Origin: CBDIDH01 sp965277595
GTDB lineage: Bacteria > Planctomycetota > Planctomycetia > Isosphaerales > Isosphaeraceae
DNA: 64,000 nt
Direction: 5' to 3'
Assembly: GCA_965277595.1 (NCBI GenBank)
Contig: CBDIDH010000002.1
Location: forward strand, 1,860,001 to 1,924,000
Below, piece by piece: positions 1 to 8,891 of the stretch. Position numbers and translations under genes: made by a program. A model generated the notes under the pieces. It saw only the letters and a list, made by a program, of their open reading frames with translations. It had not been told where the DNA came from and ran no database searches. The stretch's first letter is position 1. Every line of letters starts with the position of its first letter.

Positions 1-987
1 GCGACGAACGCCAGCCACTTCACGGCGGACAGTTACCGGGTCACGCTAGCTGTCGGCGGCTTGCCTTCGGCCCTGAATCCGGCCTACTGGTCATCCTCGG
101 CGAACGACCAGGTGTCCGTCGGCGTGGCGCTAGACGATGGAACGCCGCACCAGCTCGTCCTCGGGCAGGTGGACGACGTCGATTACGACCTGAATAACCG
201 CACGATCACCCTCTCGGGCCGCGACCTTTCGGCGGGGCTGATCGACACCAAGACGGCGGAAAAATTCCAGAATCAGACGTCCAGCGGAATCGCCCAGACG
301 CTCGCACTCCGGCACGGCCTCGATTCGAACGTCGCCACGACGCAGGCGCTGGCCGGCACCTATTACGAGATCGACCACACGGTGCTGACGCAGGAGCAGA
401 CCGAATGGGATCTGCTGATCTTCCTTGCGCAGCAAGAGGGCTTAGACGTCTGGGTATCGGGCACGACGCTGTTTTTCCAGCCGCCTCCGGCCGAAAACGC
501 CACGCCTTACCTTCTGCTCTGGTCGGAACCCGGCGACGGCACCTACGCCTCGAACGCCACCGACATCAAGCTCCAGCGGTCGCAGACGCTGGCAAAGGAC
601 ATCGACGTGGTCGTGCGGAGCTGGAACCAGAAGCAGCAGCACGGATTCACCGTTCATGCCAAGCGAACCGGAGCCAATTCAAGCCGCCGGGGAGGCAAGG
701 GCCAGATATACGCCTTCAACCGCCCGAACCTGAGCCAGGATCAGGCCCAGAAACTGGCCAACAGCATCCTCGCGGACCTGACTCGTCACGAGAAGGTCAT
801 CAACGTGAATATGCCGGGCGACAACATCATGACGACACGCGCCATGGTGAAGCTGGTCGGCACGAACACCGACTGGGACCAGTCGTATTACCCCGACACG
901 ATCCACCGCAGCCTGTCGATGGAGGAAGGATACCGCATGGAGTTCCGGGCGAAAAACCACGCGACGGAAAGCACGGTGGCGATATGA
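1..987 (+). CDS. Phage baseplate hub / late-control D-like protein (5' end outside window)
   Basis: The reading frame is open from base 1, so the first possible start inside the window (TTG at 61) is probably internal and the N-terminus is missing. The visible protein contains a beta-rich region followed by the segment around LLIFLAQQEGLDVWV, typical of the gpD/Mu gp44 family that forms the trimeric hub of contractile tails. Its position directly before a V-type spike, gp25/W and J genes matches the Mu/P2 baseplate gene order, which is the strongest argument. It would act in the virion at the tail tip. Family assignment is by pattern and synteny only. Confidence 0.75.
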   Translation, partial: ATNASHFTADSYRVTLAVGGLPSALNPAYWSSSANDQVSVGVALDDGTPHQLVLGQVDDVDYDLNNRTITLSGRDLSAGLIDTKTAEKFQNQTSSGIAQTLALRHGLDSNVATTQALAGTYYEIDHTVLTQEQTEWDLLIFLAQQEGLDVWVSGTTLFFQPPPAENATPYLLLWSEPGDGTYASNATDIKLQRSQTLAKDIDVVVRSWNQKQQHGFTVHAKRTGANSSRRGGKGQIYAFNRPNLSQDQAQKLANSILADLTRHEKVINVNMPGDNIMTTRAMVKLVGTNTDWDQSYYPDTIHRSLSMEEGYRMEFRAKNHATESTVAI

Positions 988-1012
988 TGCGCATCAAATA
1001 CGGATTCGCCCC

Positions 1013-1612
1013 ATGATGGACGGGATGACGAACATCATGCGCCGCGAAGCCATGCGTGCCATGAGCAAGACGGCGACGGTGCGCATCGGGATCGTCTCCG
1101 CCTACGATCCGTCGAATTACTCCGCCAAGGTGCGAATCCAGCCGGAAGACGCCGAAACGGGCTGGGTGCCGATCACAACGCCGTGGAGCGGTGCCGGCTG
1201 GGGCATGTTCTGCCCGCCGACGCCCGGCGACGTAGTGGACGTCCATTTCCAGGAGGGCGGCAAGCTCGCGGGGTTCGTCTCGCTCAGGCATTACGGCGAC
1301 CAGTTCAGGCCGCTCTCCGTACCGGCCGGCGAATTCTGGATCGTCGACAAGGCGGGCAGTTATTTCAAATTCCTTACCGGCGGTATCGTCCAGTTTCATG
1401 CCGCGAGCGCCATCAATTCCAGCGCCCCGATCTGGAATCACACGGGAGACTTCACCGTGAACGGCGAAATCCGCGCGACAGGCGACATCATCGACCGCTC
1501 GATGTCGGGCGGCTACACGATGGCGAGCTTTCGGGCGACCTATGACAGCCACACGCATGGCGGGGTTCAGGGCGGCGGTGATCATACTGCCGTCCCCGAC
1601 GAGATTTTATGA
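1013..1612 (+). CDS. Phage baseplate assembly protein V / tail spike (gp45-like)
   Basis: This 199-residue protein has the layout of phage baseplate V/Mu gp45 spikes. An N-terminal OB-fold-like part (about residues 20-100, with the PPTPGDVVDV segment) is followed by a beta-helical stalk and a C-terminal DSHTHGG metal-binding tip motif near residue 182. Spike trimers sit under the hub and pierce the outer membrane. Several ATG codons cluster at the start (1013, 1016, 1025), so the exact initiator is uncertain. The gene begins 26 bases after the hub gene and precedes the rest of the baseplate operon. Confidence 0.85.
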   Translation: MMDGMTNIMRREAMRAMSKTATVRIGIVSAYDPSNYSAKVRIQPEDAETGWVPITTPWSGAGWGMFCPPTPGDVVDVHFQEGGKLAGFVSLRHYGDQFRPLSVPAGEFWIVDKAGSYFKFLTGGIVQFHAASAINSSAPIWNHTGDFTVNGEIRATGDIIDRSMSGGYTMASFRATYDSHTHGGVQGGGDHTAVPDEIL

Positions 1613-1644
1613 TCGCAATAATGCGATAATAACCCATGGACAAC

Positions 1645-1682
1645 CCATCCATTGAATACCATAGTTCACAGGCAATGGATGG
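1645..1682. repeat. 10-bp inverted repeat between spike and next gene
   Basis: CCATCCATTG at 1645-1654 is perfectly complementary to CAATGGATGG at 1673-1682, with an 18-base loop. A second small hairpin (ATCGCA-ATAA-TGCGAT) lies just upstream at about 1611-1626. No T tract follows, so these are not clear terminators; they may be RNA processing or operator structures. Confidence 0.5.
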
Positions 1683-1697
1683 TGCCAAGGGCGAGAC

Positions 1698-1949
1698 ATG
1701 CAGCAGAATGACGCGGAATTGCAGGGCCGGATCGAAGGTACGGTGGCGGCCATCTACTCCAAATACTGGGGCGAAGCGACGACGGATACCCTTTTGAAGA
1801 GCATCGAGGAGGATACGGCAAACGAGTTGGCTAAATTCGTGGACGGGCCGAGCGTTACCGTGATTTCGCCGGATGGGATGGCTCTCGAGTTTTATGTGGA
1901 ATTTCCGTCGTCAAGATGCTCGATCAAGTTCGAACCTCGCCCGGCATAG
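1698..1949 (+). CDS. Small phage protein of unknown function
   Basis: An 83-residue protein that I do not recognise. It is acidic, has no membrane segment or cysteine motif, and begins with the predicted helix QNDAELQGRIEGTVAAIYSK. It lies between the spike gene and a rho-independent terminator at 1975-1997, inside the baseplate cluster but separated from neighbours by hairpins, so it may be a later insertion (a moron) rather than a structural protein. Codon use fits its neighbours. The call as a real gene rests on its length, position and the terminator that follows it. Confidence 0.55.
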   Translation: MQQNDAELQGRIEGTVAAIYSKYWGEATTDTLLKSIEEDTANELAKFVDGPSVTVISPDGMALEFYVEFPSSRCSIKFEPRPA

Positions 1950-1974
1950 GGGATTCGACTTCAAGTCACAACAT

Positions 1975-1997
1975 ACCCCGCTCCGGCGGGGTTTTTT
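1975..1997 (+). terminator. Rho-independent terminator
   Basis: ACCCCG-CTCCGG-CGGGG followed by six T residues forms a GC-rich hairpin with a U tail. It ends the short transcript of the 83-residue gene just before the gp25/W gene. Confidence 0.85.
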
Positions 1998-2008
1998 ATG
2001 AGACAACC

Positions 2009-2374
2009 ATGACGGACTCGGCCCACTTCTTCGGCTCCGACCTCGCGTTCTCCGCCTCGGGCGACCTGCTCATCGCGGACGGCCTGGAGGAGAGCAAGCA
2101 GCGCATCCTCCGCCGGCTCCTGACCAATCCCGGCGACTATCTCTGGCAGCCGGAATACGGCGCGGGCCTGCCGTCCTATATCGGCCGCCCGCTCGACCTG
2201 GCGGCGCTGACTGCGCTCATCAAGAGCCAGATGTATCAGGAAGCGAGCGTGGCGCACGATCCCGAGCCGCAGATTACCGTCCAGCAGATCCCGAACGGCA
2301 TCTCGGTGCAGATCGCCTACACCTTCTCGGAGACCGGCCAGGCCGCCTACCTGAGCTTCGATGTAACCCCTTGA
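2009..2374 (+). CDS. Baseplate wedge protein gp25/W family
   Basis: A 121-residue protein matching the gpW/gp25 family: the segment GLEESKQRILRRLLTNPGDY, then PEYGAGLPSYIG, then a C-terminal beta-strand pair. The family contributes a wedge subunit to contractile-tail baseplates and type VI secretion sheaths (TssE). The ATG at 2009 is chosen because the longer upstream reading runs through the terminator hairpin at 1975-1997, and the family normally starts close to the FGSDLAF segment. It is followed 11 bases later by the J gene, as in Mu and P2. Confidence 0.85.
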   Translation: MTDSAHFFGSDLAFSASGDLLIADGLEESKQRILRRLLTNPGDYLWQPEYGAGLPSYIGRPLDLAALTALIKSQMYQEASVAHDPEPQITVQQIPNGISVQIAYTFSETGQAAYLSFDVTP

Positions 2375-2385
2375 ATGCCTGATCC

Positions 2386-3507
2386 ATGGCCTTGACCGTC
2401 TACAACTTCAGCCAGATCGTGTCCAACGTCGCCACGGCGATGCAGGCCTCGGCGACGGCAGTCCTGAATTTCAAGCCAGGCTCCGTCTTCCTCGCCATCT
2501 CGCAGGCGACGGCAGGCGTCGTCCTGTGGCTCCAGGCGATCATCCTTCAACTCCTGACGCTGACCCGAGCCGCCACCAGCTCCGGGGCTGACCTCGACAG
2601 CTGGATGGCTGACTTCGGGCTGATCCGGCTGCCAGCCGTCAACGCCACCGGGCAGGTCACCTTCTCCCGGTTCACGCCGACCCAGCAGGCCGTGATTCCG
2701 ATCAACGCGGCGGTTCAGACCAGCGACGGCACCCAGAAATTCTTCGTCACCATCGACGCCACGAACGCGGCCTACAACGCGACGCTCGGCGGGTACGTCC
2801 TCGCCGCGAACATCTCCAGCGTCAGCGTGCCCGTCCAGGCGGTAAACGCCGGCTCCCAGAGCAACGTGCTGGCGGCCTCAGTGGCGGTGCTGACGACCGG
2901 CATCCCGGGCGTGGATACGGTCACGAACGCGGCGGCCTTCACCAACGGCATCGACGCCGAATCCGATCCTGCGCTCCGCTCGCGCTTTCAGCTCTACCTG
3001 GCCTCGCTCTCGAAAGCGACCAAGGTGGCCATCGGTTACGCGATAGAGACCGTCCAGCAGGGGCTCAGCTACACAATCACCGAGAACGCAGATTACAACG
3101 GCGTTGCGGACATGGGGATGTTCACCGTCATCGTCGACGACGGGACGGGATATCCCTCGGGAACCTTGCTGACGAACGTATCCATCGCCGTCGACGCGGT
3201 GCGTCCTCTGACCAGCCGTTTCAGCGTCCACGCCCCGACCGTGGAAATCGCGAACGTCGCCATGTCACTCACCAGCGCAAGCGGTTATACCCACGGGAAT
3301 GTCGTGGCGGCGGCGGCGGTCGCGTTGACCAATTTCATCAACAGCCTGACGCTCGGCGCGAGCCTGCCTTACACCCAACTCGCCAGCATCGCCTACGGAG
3401 TGCCCGGCGTGACGAACGCTTCTTCAATCCTGCTGAACGGCGGCACTGCCGACCTGGCGGCCACGCCGCAAAATAAGATCAATGCCGGCAGTATGACGAT
3501 CGCGTAG
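2386..3507 (+). CDS. Baseplate J / gp47 family protein
   Basis: A 373-residue protein of the baseplate J family. It shows an N-terminal helical part, the GADLDSWMADFGLIRLPA segment near residue 68, a duplicated beta domain with SVPVQAVNAGSQSNV, and the GIDAESDPALRSRF segment near residue 188 that is highly typical of gpJ. The protein forms the wedge that links the hub to the tail fibres. It sits between gp25/W and tail protein I and is probably co-transcribed with them (3-base gap downstream). Confidence 0.9.
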   Translation: MALTVYNFSQIVSNVATAMQASATAVLNFKPGSVFLAISQATAGVVLWLQAIILQLLTLTRAATSSGADLDSWMADFGLIRLPAVNATGQVTFSRFTPTQQAVIPINAAVQTSDGTQKFFVTIDATNAAYNATLGGYVLAANISSVSVPVQAVNAGSQSNVLAASVAVLTTGIPGVDTVTNAAAFTNGIDAESDPALRSRFQLYLASLSKATKVAIGYAIETVQQGLSYTITENADYNGVADMGMFTVIVDDGTGYPSGTLLTNVSIAVDAVRPLTSRFSVHAPTVEIANVAMSLTSASGYTHGNVVAAAAVALTNFINSLTLGASLPYTQLASIAYGVPGVTNASSILLNGGTADLAATPQNKINAGSMTIA

Positions 3508-3510
3508 GCC

Positions 3511-4173
3511 ATGACCGTCGGCACCCAATCGGATCTCATCGTGCGCCTCAAGGCGCTACTGCCGAACGGCTGGTTTCGCGATTCGACGCCCGTTCTCGAC
3601 GCCGTCCTGAATGGCATCGCCTCGGCTCTTTCGACGGTCTACAGCCTGACGCAGTACGCGAGGCTCCAGACGCGCATCGCCACGGCGACCGATGCTTTCC
3701 TCGATCTGGTCTCGTTTGATTTCTTCGGCATTGCACTTCCGAGGCATTCGGGAGAGGCGGACTCCTCCTTCCGTTCTCGCATCCAGGCCCAGCTATTCCT
3801 CGAACGCGGGACGCGCAGGGGCATGACTCGCGCGTTGCAGTTGCTCACAGGACGCGCGCCCATCATCTTTGAATTCGCACGGCCTGCCGACACCGGCGGC
3901 CTCAACATGCCGAATATGGGGTTGAACGTCGCCGGATATCTGGGTTCCTCCCAATACCCGTTCCAGGCGATCGTCATCGCTTACCGGCCTTCTGGGCAGG
4001 GATTCCCGAACATTCCGGGCCTAAATACGCCGCAGGCCGCGTTAAACGAAAGCCATTCCGCATTGGTGAATCCGGCTCTCATCGCGGGGCCGGTCACGGA
4101 CCAAGATATTTACAACACGATTAGCAGTTTCGCGCCGGTAGGCACGATCATGTGGACCAACATACAGAATTAA
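3511..4173 (+). CDS. Tail protein I-like (gp48-type) baseplate protein
   Basis: A 220-residue protein located exactly where P2 gpI or Mu gp48 is expected, between J and the first fibre gene. The N-terminal half is helical, with YARLQTRIATATDAFLDLVS and a LPRHSGEADSSFRSRIQAQL segment that recalls the tail I/DUF2313 families. The C-terminal half is less conserved and rich in Gly/Pro. It probably connects the baseplate wedge to the fibres. The assignment relies more on gene order than on sequence. Confidence 0.65.
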   Translation: MTVGTQSDLIVRLKALLPNGWFRDSTPVLDAVLNGIASALSTVYSLTQYARLQTRIATATDAFLDLVSFDFFGIALPRHSGEADSSFRSRIQAQLFLERGTRRGMTRALQLLTGRAPIIFEFARPADTGGLNMPNMGLNVAGYLGSSQYPFQAIVIAYRPSGQGFPNIPGLNTPQAALNESHSALVNPALIAGPVTDQDIYNTISSFAPVGTIMWTNIQN

Positions 4174-4183
4174 GAGGAAGAAA

Positions 4184-5485
4184 ATGGATCGCATCCTGGT
4201 CTATCCGTACGAACAGCCCACCGACACCATGTTCCTGAGTACGAATCAGAACACGATGGTCGGGCTCGCCTTTCTCGCCCAGGCTGTGCTCGGCACCGGC
4301 ACCGTGGCGGACGGGCTCGCCTGCATTCCCACGACGCCCGCCAGCATGAGCATCCTCGTTGGCCCCGGCTCCATTTACAGCCTCACCAACCTCGAAGCTA
4401 CTTCCTACGGCTCTCTCTCCGCCGACACGAGCGACCAGATCGTCAAGCAGGGGATCATACTCGGCAATACGACATTCAACTGTCCGGCACCCGTGACCTC
4501 CGGCCAATCGGTCGTCTATCTGGTGCAGGCGGAATACCAGGATCAGGACGGCGGCTCAACCACCCTTAATTATTACGACGCGGCAAATCCGGCGATCTCG
4601 TGGAGCGGCCCGGCAAACTCCGGCACGCCGCAAAACACCGTCCGCAAAGGCGTCTGCGTCCTGTCCCTGAAGGCCGGGACCGCGGCGACCACGGGAAGTC
4701 AGGTCGCGCCGACGCCTGACGCGGGCTATGTAGGGCTGTGGGCCATCACCGTGGCGAACGGGGCGTCCACGATCATCAGCGGGAATATCGCGCAGGCCAG
4801 CGGCGCGCCGTTCATCGGTAAGAAACTGACCCAGAAGGTCGCCACGATCAACCGCCAGATTTTCACCAGTAGCGGAACGTATACGCCCTCTGCCGGGCTC
4901 CTCTATGCACTGGTCGAGGTGCAGGCCAGCGGTGCGGGTGGAGGAGGCTCGGCCAGCGGTGGAAGCAGCACTTCGGCATCGAACGGTGTCGGTGGCGGCG
5001 CGGGTGGTTATACCAGCAAGCTCATACCCGCTTCCAGCATTGGATCATCGCAGGCGGTCACGGTAGGGCCGGCGGGAGGCGCGGGAGGCGCTAACTCGGG
5101 CGGCGGTGCGGGCGCTACCAGTTCTTTCGGATCGATCCTCACGGCTACCGGCGGGTCACCGGGCGGGCCACAAGGACCGTCCACCATCATCGCGATCCCG
5201 ACCGCGATCGGCGTCGGGGGCTCGGCGGCGGGCGGAGACTTTATCAGGGGCGGGTCCGATGGGAAGAGCGGACTTCTGTTCGGCGGAAGCAGCGCGGCGA
5301 TCGGCGGAGATGGGGGAAATAGCCAACTCGGCACCGGCGGGCGCGGTGGCGCGCAAGCCGCCGGTAACGGGGGAACTGGCTACGGTGCCGGTGGCGGCGG
5401 TGCGGGTTCTGTCGGCAGCGCCGCATATATCGGCGGCGCCGGAACGGGCGGCATCGTCATCGTGACCGAATACTGCTCGCAGTAG
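4184..5485 (+). CDS. Glycine-rich tail fibre / receptor-binding protein
   Basis: A 433-residue protein. Residues 1-220 form a conserved-looking attachment part ending in a QIFTSSGTYTPSAG-like segment. Residues from about 235 onward are extremely rich in glycine and serine, ending GGAGTGGIVIVTEY. Glycine-rich C-termini of this form are found on phage adhesins, where polyglycine-II helices present variable loops to the host receptor. A good ribosome binding site (AAGAGGAAGAAA) precedes the ATG. Its place directly after the baseplate genes fits a distal fibre. Confidence 0.75.
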   Translation: MDRILVYPYEQPTDTMFLSTNQNTMVGLAFLAQAVLGTGTVADGLACIPTTPASMSILVGPGSIYSLTNLEATSYGSLSADTSDQIVKQGIILGNTTFNCPAPVTSGQSVVYLVQAEYQDQDGGSTTLNYYDAANPAISWSGPANSGTPQNTVRKGVCVLSLKAGTAATTGSQVAPTPDAGYVGLWAITVANGASTIISGNIAQASGAPFIGKKLTQKVATINRQIFTSSGTYTPSAGLLYALVEVQASGAGGGGSASGGSSTSASNGVGGGAGGYTSKLIPASSIGSSQAVTVGPAGGAGGANSGGGAGATSSFGSILTATGGSPGGPQGPSTIIAIPTAIGVGGSAAGGDFIRGGSDGKSGLLFGGSSAAIGGDGGNSQLGTGGRGGAQAAGNGGTGYGAGGGGAGSVGSAAYIGGAGTGGIVIVTEYCSQ

Positions 5486-5569
5486 AGTTTTCAACATGGA
5501 TTTTTTAGCTCGAAAGGGTTTACAACTCATGGTATGTTCGCATATGCTCCGTCACTACATGGCCGGTTT

Positions 5570-5872
5570 ATGAGCGAAGGCACCGTTTCCAGCGACGACG
5601 GCTGGCGGCTCGACAAACGCATCCCGGTGACGGTGCTCGTCATGCTGGGCTTTCAGACCGTCGCCGTCCTGATCTGGGGAGTGCGTCTCGATTCTCGCGT
5701 CACCGCCAACGAGACGAGCATCTCGCGTCTGGAGGTCAACGCCGTCCGCGCCGAAGCGGTGGCCCGGCTCGATGAGAAGATGAACGGCGTCAAGGAAGAC
5801 ATTAGCGGATTGAAGGCCGAATTCGGCACCGTCAAGGACGAGATGCGCCGCATGTCGGTTCGCGGGAAATGA
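5570..5872 (+). CDS. Membrane protein with coiled coil (lysis cassette candidate)
   Basis: From the ATG at 5570 the product is 100 residues. It has one transmembrane helix (about residues 22-40, VTVLVMLGFQTVAVLIWGV) followed by a heptad-like charged coil to the C-terminus. That topology resembles inner-membrane spanins and some holin-like proteins. The stop overlaps the start of a small lipoprotein gene, as in Rz/Rz1 pairs. A longer reading from 5534 lacks support from a ribosome binding site. Function is inferred from topology and context. Confidence 0.55.
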   Translation: MSEGTVSSDDGWRLDKRIPVTVLVMLGFQTVAVLIWGVRLDSRVTANETSISRLEVNAVRAEAVARLDEKMNGVKEDISGLKAEFGTVKDEMRRMSVRGK

Positions 5873-6120
5873 AGTCGGCCCTCGCCTGCCTGATCCTGCT
5901 CCTCGCGGGATGCTCTGGCCAGTCGCCGCCGTCTCATCCCGTCCAGTGCCCGGCATCGCCTCCACCACCGAAACCACCCACGCCCCCCAAGCCGATCCTC
6001 GCCACGCAATGCGTCGAGGACTGGTACGCCACGGCCGAATTGCCGGATTGCGTCAGGGACTGGGTCGTGGAGCTATCGGCCCAGCAAAAAGCCATCGCCA
6101 AGAAGCAGAATCGTAAATGA
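5869..6120 (+). CDS. Small lipoprotein, outer-membrane spanin-like
   Basis: An 83-residue protein with a signal peptide and lipobox (LLLAGCSG, Cys15), followed by a proline-rich linker with PPPPKPPTPPKP. Small proline-rich lipoproteins are typical Rz1-type outer-membrane spanins. The gene overlaps the preceding membrane coiled-coil gene and the following lysozyme-like gene by 4 bases (ATGA) each, so the three are translationally coupled. Together they look like a lysis cassette. The role is inferred, since a spanin has no diagnostic residues beyond this architecture. Confidence 0.6.
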   Translation: MKSALACLILLLAGCSGQSPPSHPVQCPASPPPPKPPTPPKPILATQCVEDWYATAELPDCVRDWVVELSAQQKAIAKKQNRK

Positions 6121-6566
6121 ACACGTCTCGCGGAATCAGGAACCAAAATCCCGGCAATATCCGAATCAGCGGCGCGCCGTGGGCAGGGAAAGTCTCTCCG
6201 AACACGGACGGGTCGTTCGAGCAGTTCGACACCCCGGAGAACGGTATCCGGGCGCTCGCCAAGACGCTGCTCGCTTACTTTCGGAATCATAACCTGCACA
6301 CGATCCGCGCGATCATCAGCCGCTGGGCTCCTTCCTCGGAAAACAACACCGAGGGCTATATCCAGTTCATCGCAGGCAGCCTGGGAATCGCGCCGGCCGA
6401 GACTATCGACCTGACGCACGCCGACATGCTGGCCGCGCTCTGCGAGGCGATCATCCAACGCGAGAACGGGGTGAATCCTTACTCCATGCTCCAGGTGGAT
6501 CGGGGCGTGAGGATGGCTCTGGGAGTTGCCGTGCCGTCGAACCCGAACATCGAACCCGCAACCTGA
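6117..6566 (+). CDS. P5-like virion/lysis protein (lysozyme-like)
   Basis: A 149-residue protein beginning SRGIRNQNPGNIRISG, the signature of a phage protein family often annotated as structural protein P5 or lytic transglycosylase-like. The segments FDTPENGIRALAKTLLAYF and the RWAPSSENNTEGYIQFIA region match that family. It probably cleaves or binds peptidoglycan during entry or lysis. It is the third gene of a tightly overlapping cassette with two spanin-like genes. Catalytic residues cannot be assigned with confidence by eye. Confidence 0.7.
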   Translation: MNTSRGIRNQNPGNIRISGAPWAGKVSPNTDGSFEQFDTPENGIRALAKTLLAYFRNHNLHTIRAIISRWAPSSENNTEGYIQFIAGSLGIAPAETIDLTHADMLAALCEAIIQRENGVNPYSMLQVDRGVRMALGVAVPSNPNIEPAT

Positions 6567-6579
6567 TGCCCGTCCCCAG

Positions 6580-7182
6580 ATGACCGCGACCCGCCTTGAC
6601 ATCACCATTGAGCAAGGTACGGACTACGATACACCCTTCACGTTCGACTTCGACCTGACCGGCTACTCGGCATACATGCAAATCAGGCTGGCGACCGGGT
6701 ATCCCTACGCCATCCTGAGCCTGACCAGCCTCGCGGGCGGCCTGCTGATCGACACGGCGGCCGGAACCGTCCTGCCGGTCATTTCGGAGGCTGTCTCGGC
6801 GGCGATCAACGCCGGGCGGTACGTCTACGACCTGAAGCTGGTCAGCCCCTTCGGGAAGCACTCGCGGCCCTATCAGGGCGATGCCTATGTCAGTGCCGAG
6901 GTGACGGATAACGACGAAATACCGGTTGTCCTCCCGGATGCTCTACTTCTGGAAAGCGGTGGGTATCTGCTGCTCGAGAATGGCGGTCGGCTCCTGCTCG
7001 ATGAGGGCACGGCGTTGCCCAGTTCATCGATCCTGTTGGAGGACGGCAGCTACCTGCTGCTGGAATCCGGCGGACATTTACTGTTGGAGGACGGCACGGT
7101 GCCGTCCTACGGCGCGATCCTGCTGGAAAGCGGAGGCTACTTGCTCAATGAAACAGGCGGAAAATTCAATCTGGAGGCTTAA
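6580..7182 (+). CDS. Phage tail-associated protein with LLLE/SGGYL repeats
   Basis: From the ATG at 6580 the product is 200 residues. Residues 1-115 form a compact beta domain (ITIEQGTDYDTPFTFDFD) like the phage proteins that precede tail fibres. Residues 116-200 consist of about six short repeats of the type LLLExGGYLLLEsGG. The repeats should form a beta-solenoid or tail tip. The gene is followed 3 bases later by a fibre gene. No enzymatic motif is visible. Confidence 0.6.
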   Translation: MTATRLDITIEQGTDYDTPFTFDFDLTGYSAYMQIRLATGYPYAILSLTSLAGGLLIDTAAGTVLPVISEAVSAAINAGRYVYDLKLVSPFGKHSRPYQGDAYVSAEVTDNDEIPVVLPDALLLESGGYLLLENGGRLLLDEGTALPSSSILLEDGSYLLLESGGHLLLEDGTVPSYGAILLESGGYLLNETGGKFNLEA

Positions 7183-7185
7183 TAC

Positions 7186-8124
7186 ATGACCGACACTAAA
7201 ATCAGCGCGCTGCCGAGCGGCGGGGCGATTCAAGCGACCGACCTGATCCCGGTCGCGCGAAACGTCTCGGGTACACTGACCAGCGAGTCGGTATCGGTCG
7301 GCACTGCCGCCGCCAAGACGGCTTCGGACGTTACGAAGACGAGCGTCGCCTCGGTGTCGGGAACGATCGCGGCCGGGCATCTTGCGGTATTCGGCGATAC
7401 AGCCGGATCGATCATCGACGGCGGGGCGGTTCCTTCAGGAAACTCCGGCATCACGGCGCTGACCGGGGACGCGACGGCATCAGGCAGCGGCTCTGTGGCG
7501 ATAACGGTCACGAAGATTAATGGGCAGACGCCCGCCGCCGTCGCCACCAGCGGCGCTTATGCTGATCTGAACGGCAAGCCGACAATCCCGACCGTGGGCA
7601 CGGCTGGTTCGAAGTCTGCCTCGGATAACACCAAATCCTCGGTGGCTTCCGTTTCAGGAGTCACAGTCGTCGGTCATGTCGCCACCTTTGGGGATACGGC
7701 GGGAACGGTTCAGGACGGCGGCCTACTAGGAACCGCGGCGGCGCTGACCGCAGGCGCGGCGAACGGCGTTGCCACTCTTGACAGCGGCGGGAAAATCCCG
7801 GCCGCGCAGATCCCGGCCACGGCGGTTGGCGCTCTGACTTATGGGGCCACGATTGCCTGGGATGCTTCCACGATCAAAATTGCCAATGTCACGTTGACCG
7901 GAAACGCCACCCTGGCGCTCCCGACTAACCTCACACCAGGTCGTTATGCACTCACCATCAAACAGGATGCGACGGGAGGGCGAACACTGGCCTACGCGAC
8001 AGGATGGCTGTTTCCGGGCGGTTTGAAACCGACATTGTCCACCGGCGCGAACGCGGTCGATCTTCTCGACGTCATCTATGACGGAACGAATCTCATCGCC
8101 GCGATGCAGTACGGGGTGGCTTAA
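7186..8124 (+). CDS. Tail fibre protein with internal duplication
   Basis: A 312-residue protein opening with TDTKISALPSGGAIQATDLI, a very common start for phage fibre proteins. Two copies of an approximately 43-residue unit (VGTAAAKTASDVTKTSVASV and VGTAGSKSASDNTKSSVASV, each followed by a FGDTAG segment) lie at about residues 38-85 and 137-180. The C-terminal part (from about 225) is a predicted beta domain. The stop codon overlaps the next start by one base (TAATG). It probably forms part of the receptor-binding apparatus. Confidence 0.7.
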   Translation: MTDTKISALPSGGAIQATDLIPVARNVSGTLTSESVSVGTAAAKTASDVTKTSVASVSGTIAAGHLAVFGDTAGSIIDGGAVPSGNSGITALTGDATASGSGSVAITVTKINGQTPAAVATSGAYADLNGKPTIPTVGTAGSKSASDNTKSSVASVSGVTVVGHVATFGDTAGTVQDGGLLGTAAALTAGAANGVATLDSGGKIPAAQIPATAVGALTYGATIAWDASTIKIANVTLTGNATLALPTNLTPGRYALTIKQDATGGRTLAYATGWLFPGGLKPTLSTGANAVDLLDVIYDGTNLIAAMQYGVA

Positions 8125-8891
8125 TGTCATTTATTGCCCCCGCCTGGCCGACGCCCAATATCATCCCGAATCTGGCCCTATGGCTTGATGCGAATGATGA
8201 CGCGTCCTTTTCCTTCGATGCCTATTCGGGCGTCGTTAACTCATGGACGGACAAGTCGGCAAACGCGCGGGTATTCACGCCCGTGAGTGCTACGCTTACA
8301 TCCAAGCCGACGCGGGTGAGGAAGAGGAACTGGAATAACAAGACCGTACTTTGCCACAGTCTGAGCGGTACGACAGGCATGGGCAGCTCCGCCTTCGACA
8401 TCGCCTCCAATTTCGCCGCCAACGGGACTGATATTACGGTCTTCATCGTGGCGCATTGCGACGACGCCAACCCCGTTATGAATCCCGAATTCAACACGGT
8501 CTATTATCATTATACCACCGGCGCAATCGGTCATTACTTCCGGTTCAACGATTCCTCCGGCAATGTGACGAACATCTGCCTCAGCACCTACCCGGTGATC
8601 AACGGCAGCAATGCGAATTACGTCAAGGGCGAGAAGATCATCCGGCTCCAGCGCAACGGAACGACGCATAGCTCGTTCATCAACGGCGCGCAGGAACTGG
8701 TCGTCACAGCCACTCCGACGCCGATCGTAAGCACCGTGACGCCCATGTATGTCCTTTGCCAGCAGTCCATTGGCGGGGGCGGGATGGTCGGGGATCTCGC
8801 CGAACTGATCATGTACGCCCGCGCGCTTTCGACCACCGAATGCCAGAAAATCGAGAATTACTTAACCGCTAAATGGCTGGGGATTAACTGA
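8124..8891 (+). CDS. Lectin-like (LamG/concanavalin-type) tail protein
   Basis: A 255-residue protein with the segment NLALWLDANDDASFSFD near the N-terminus and DLAELIMYARALSTTECQKI at the C-terminus, which are the two hallmark ends of LamG/concanavalin-like jelly-roll domains. Such domains bind carbohydrates. It lies between two fibre genes with one-base overlaps, so it probably supplies sugar recognition to the tail. No signal peptide is visible, in agreement with a virion role. Confidence 0.7.
   Translation: MSFIAPAWPTPNIIPNLALWLDANDDASFSFDAYSGVVNSWTDKSANARVFTPVSATLTSKPTRVRKRNWNNKTVLCHSLSGTTGMGSSAFDIASNFAANGTDITVFIVAHCDDANPVMNPEFNTVYYHYTTGAIGHYFRFNDSSGNVTNICLSTYPVINGSNANYVKGEKIIRLQRNGTTHSSFINGAQELVVTATPTPIVSTVTPMYVLCQQSIGGGGMVGDLAELIMYARALSTTECQKIENYLTAKWLGIN

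Noticed and set aside
5106..5530. Several plus- and minus-strand frames inside the glycine-rich fibre gene
   Set aside because: They are shadows of the GGC/GGT-rich repeats with implausible composition.
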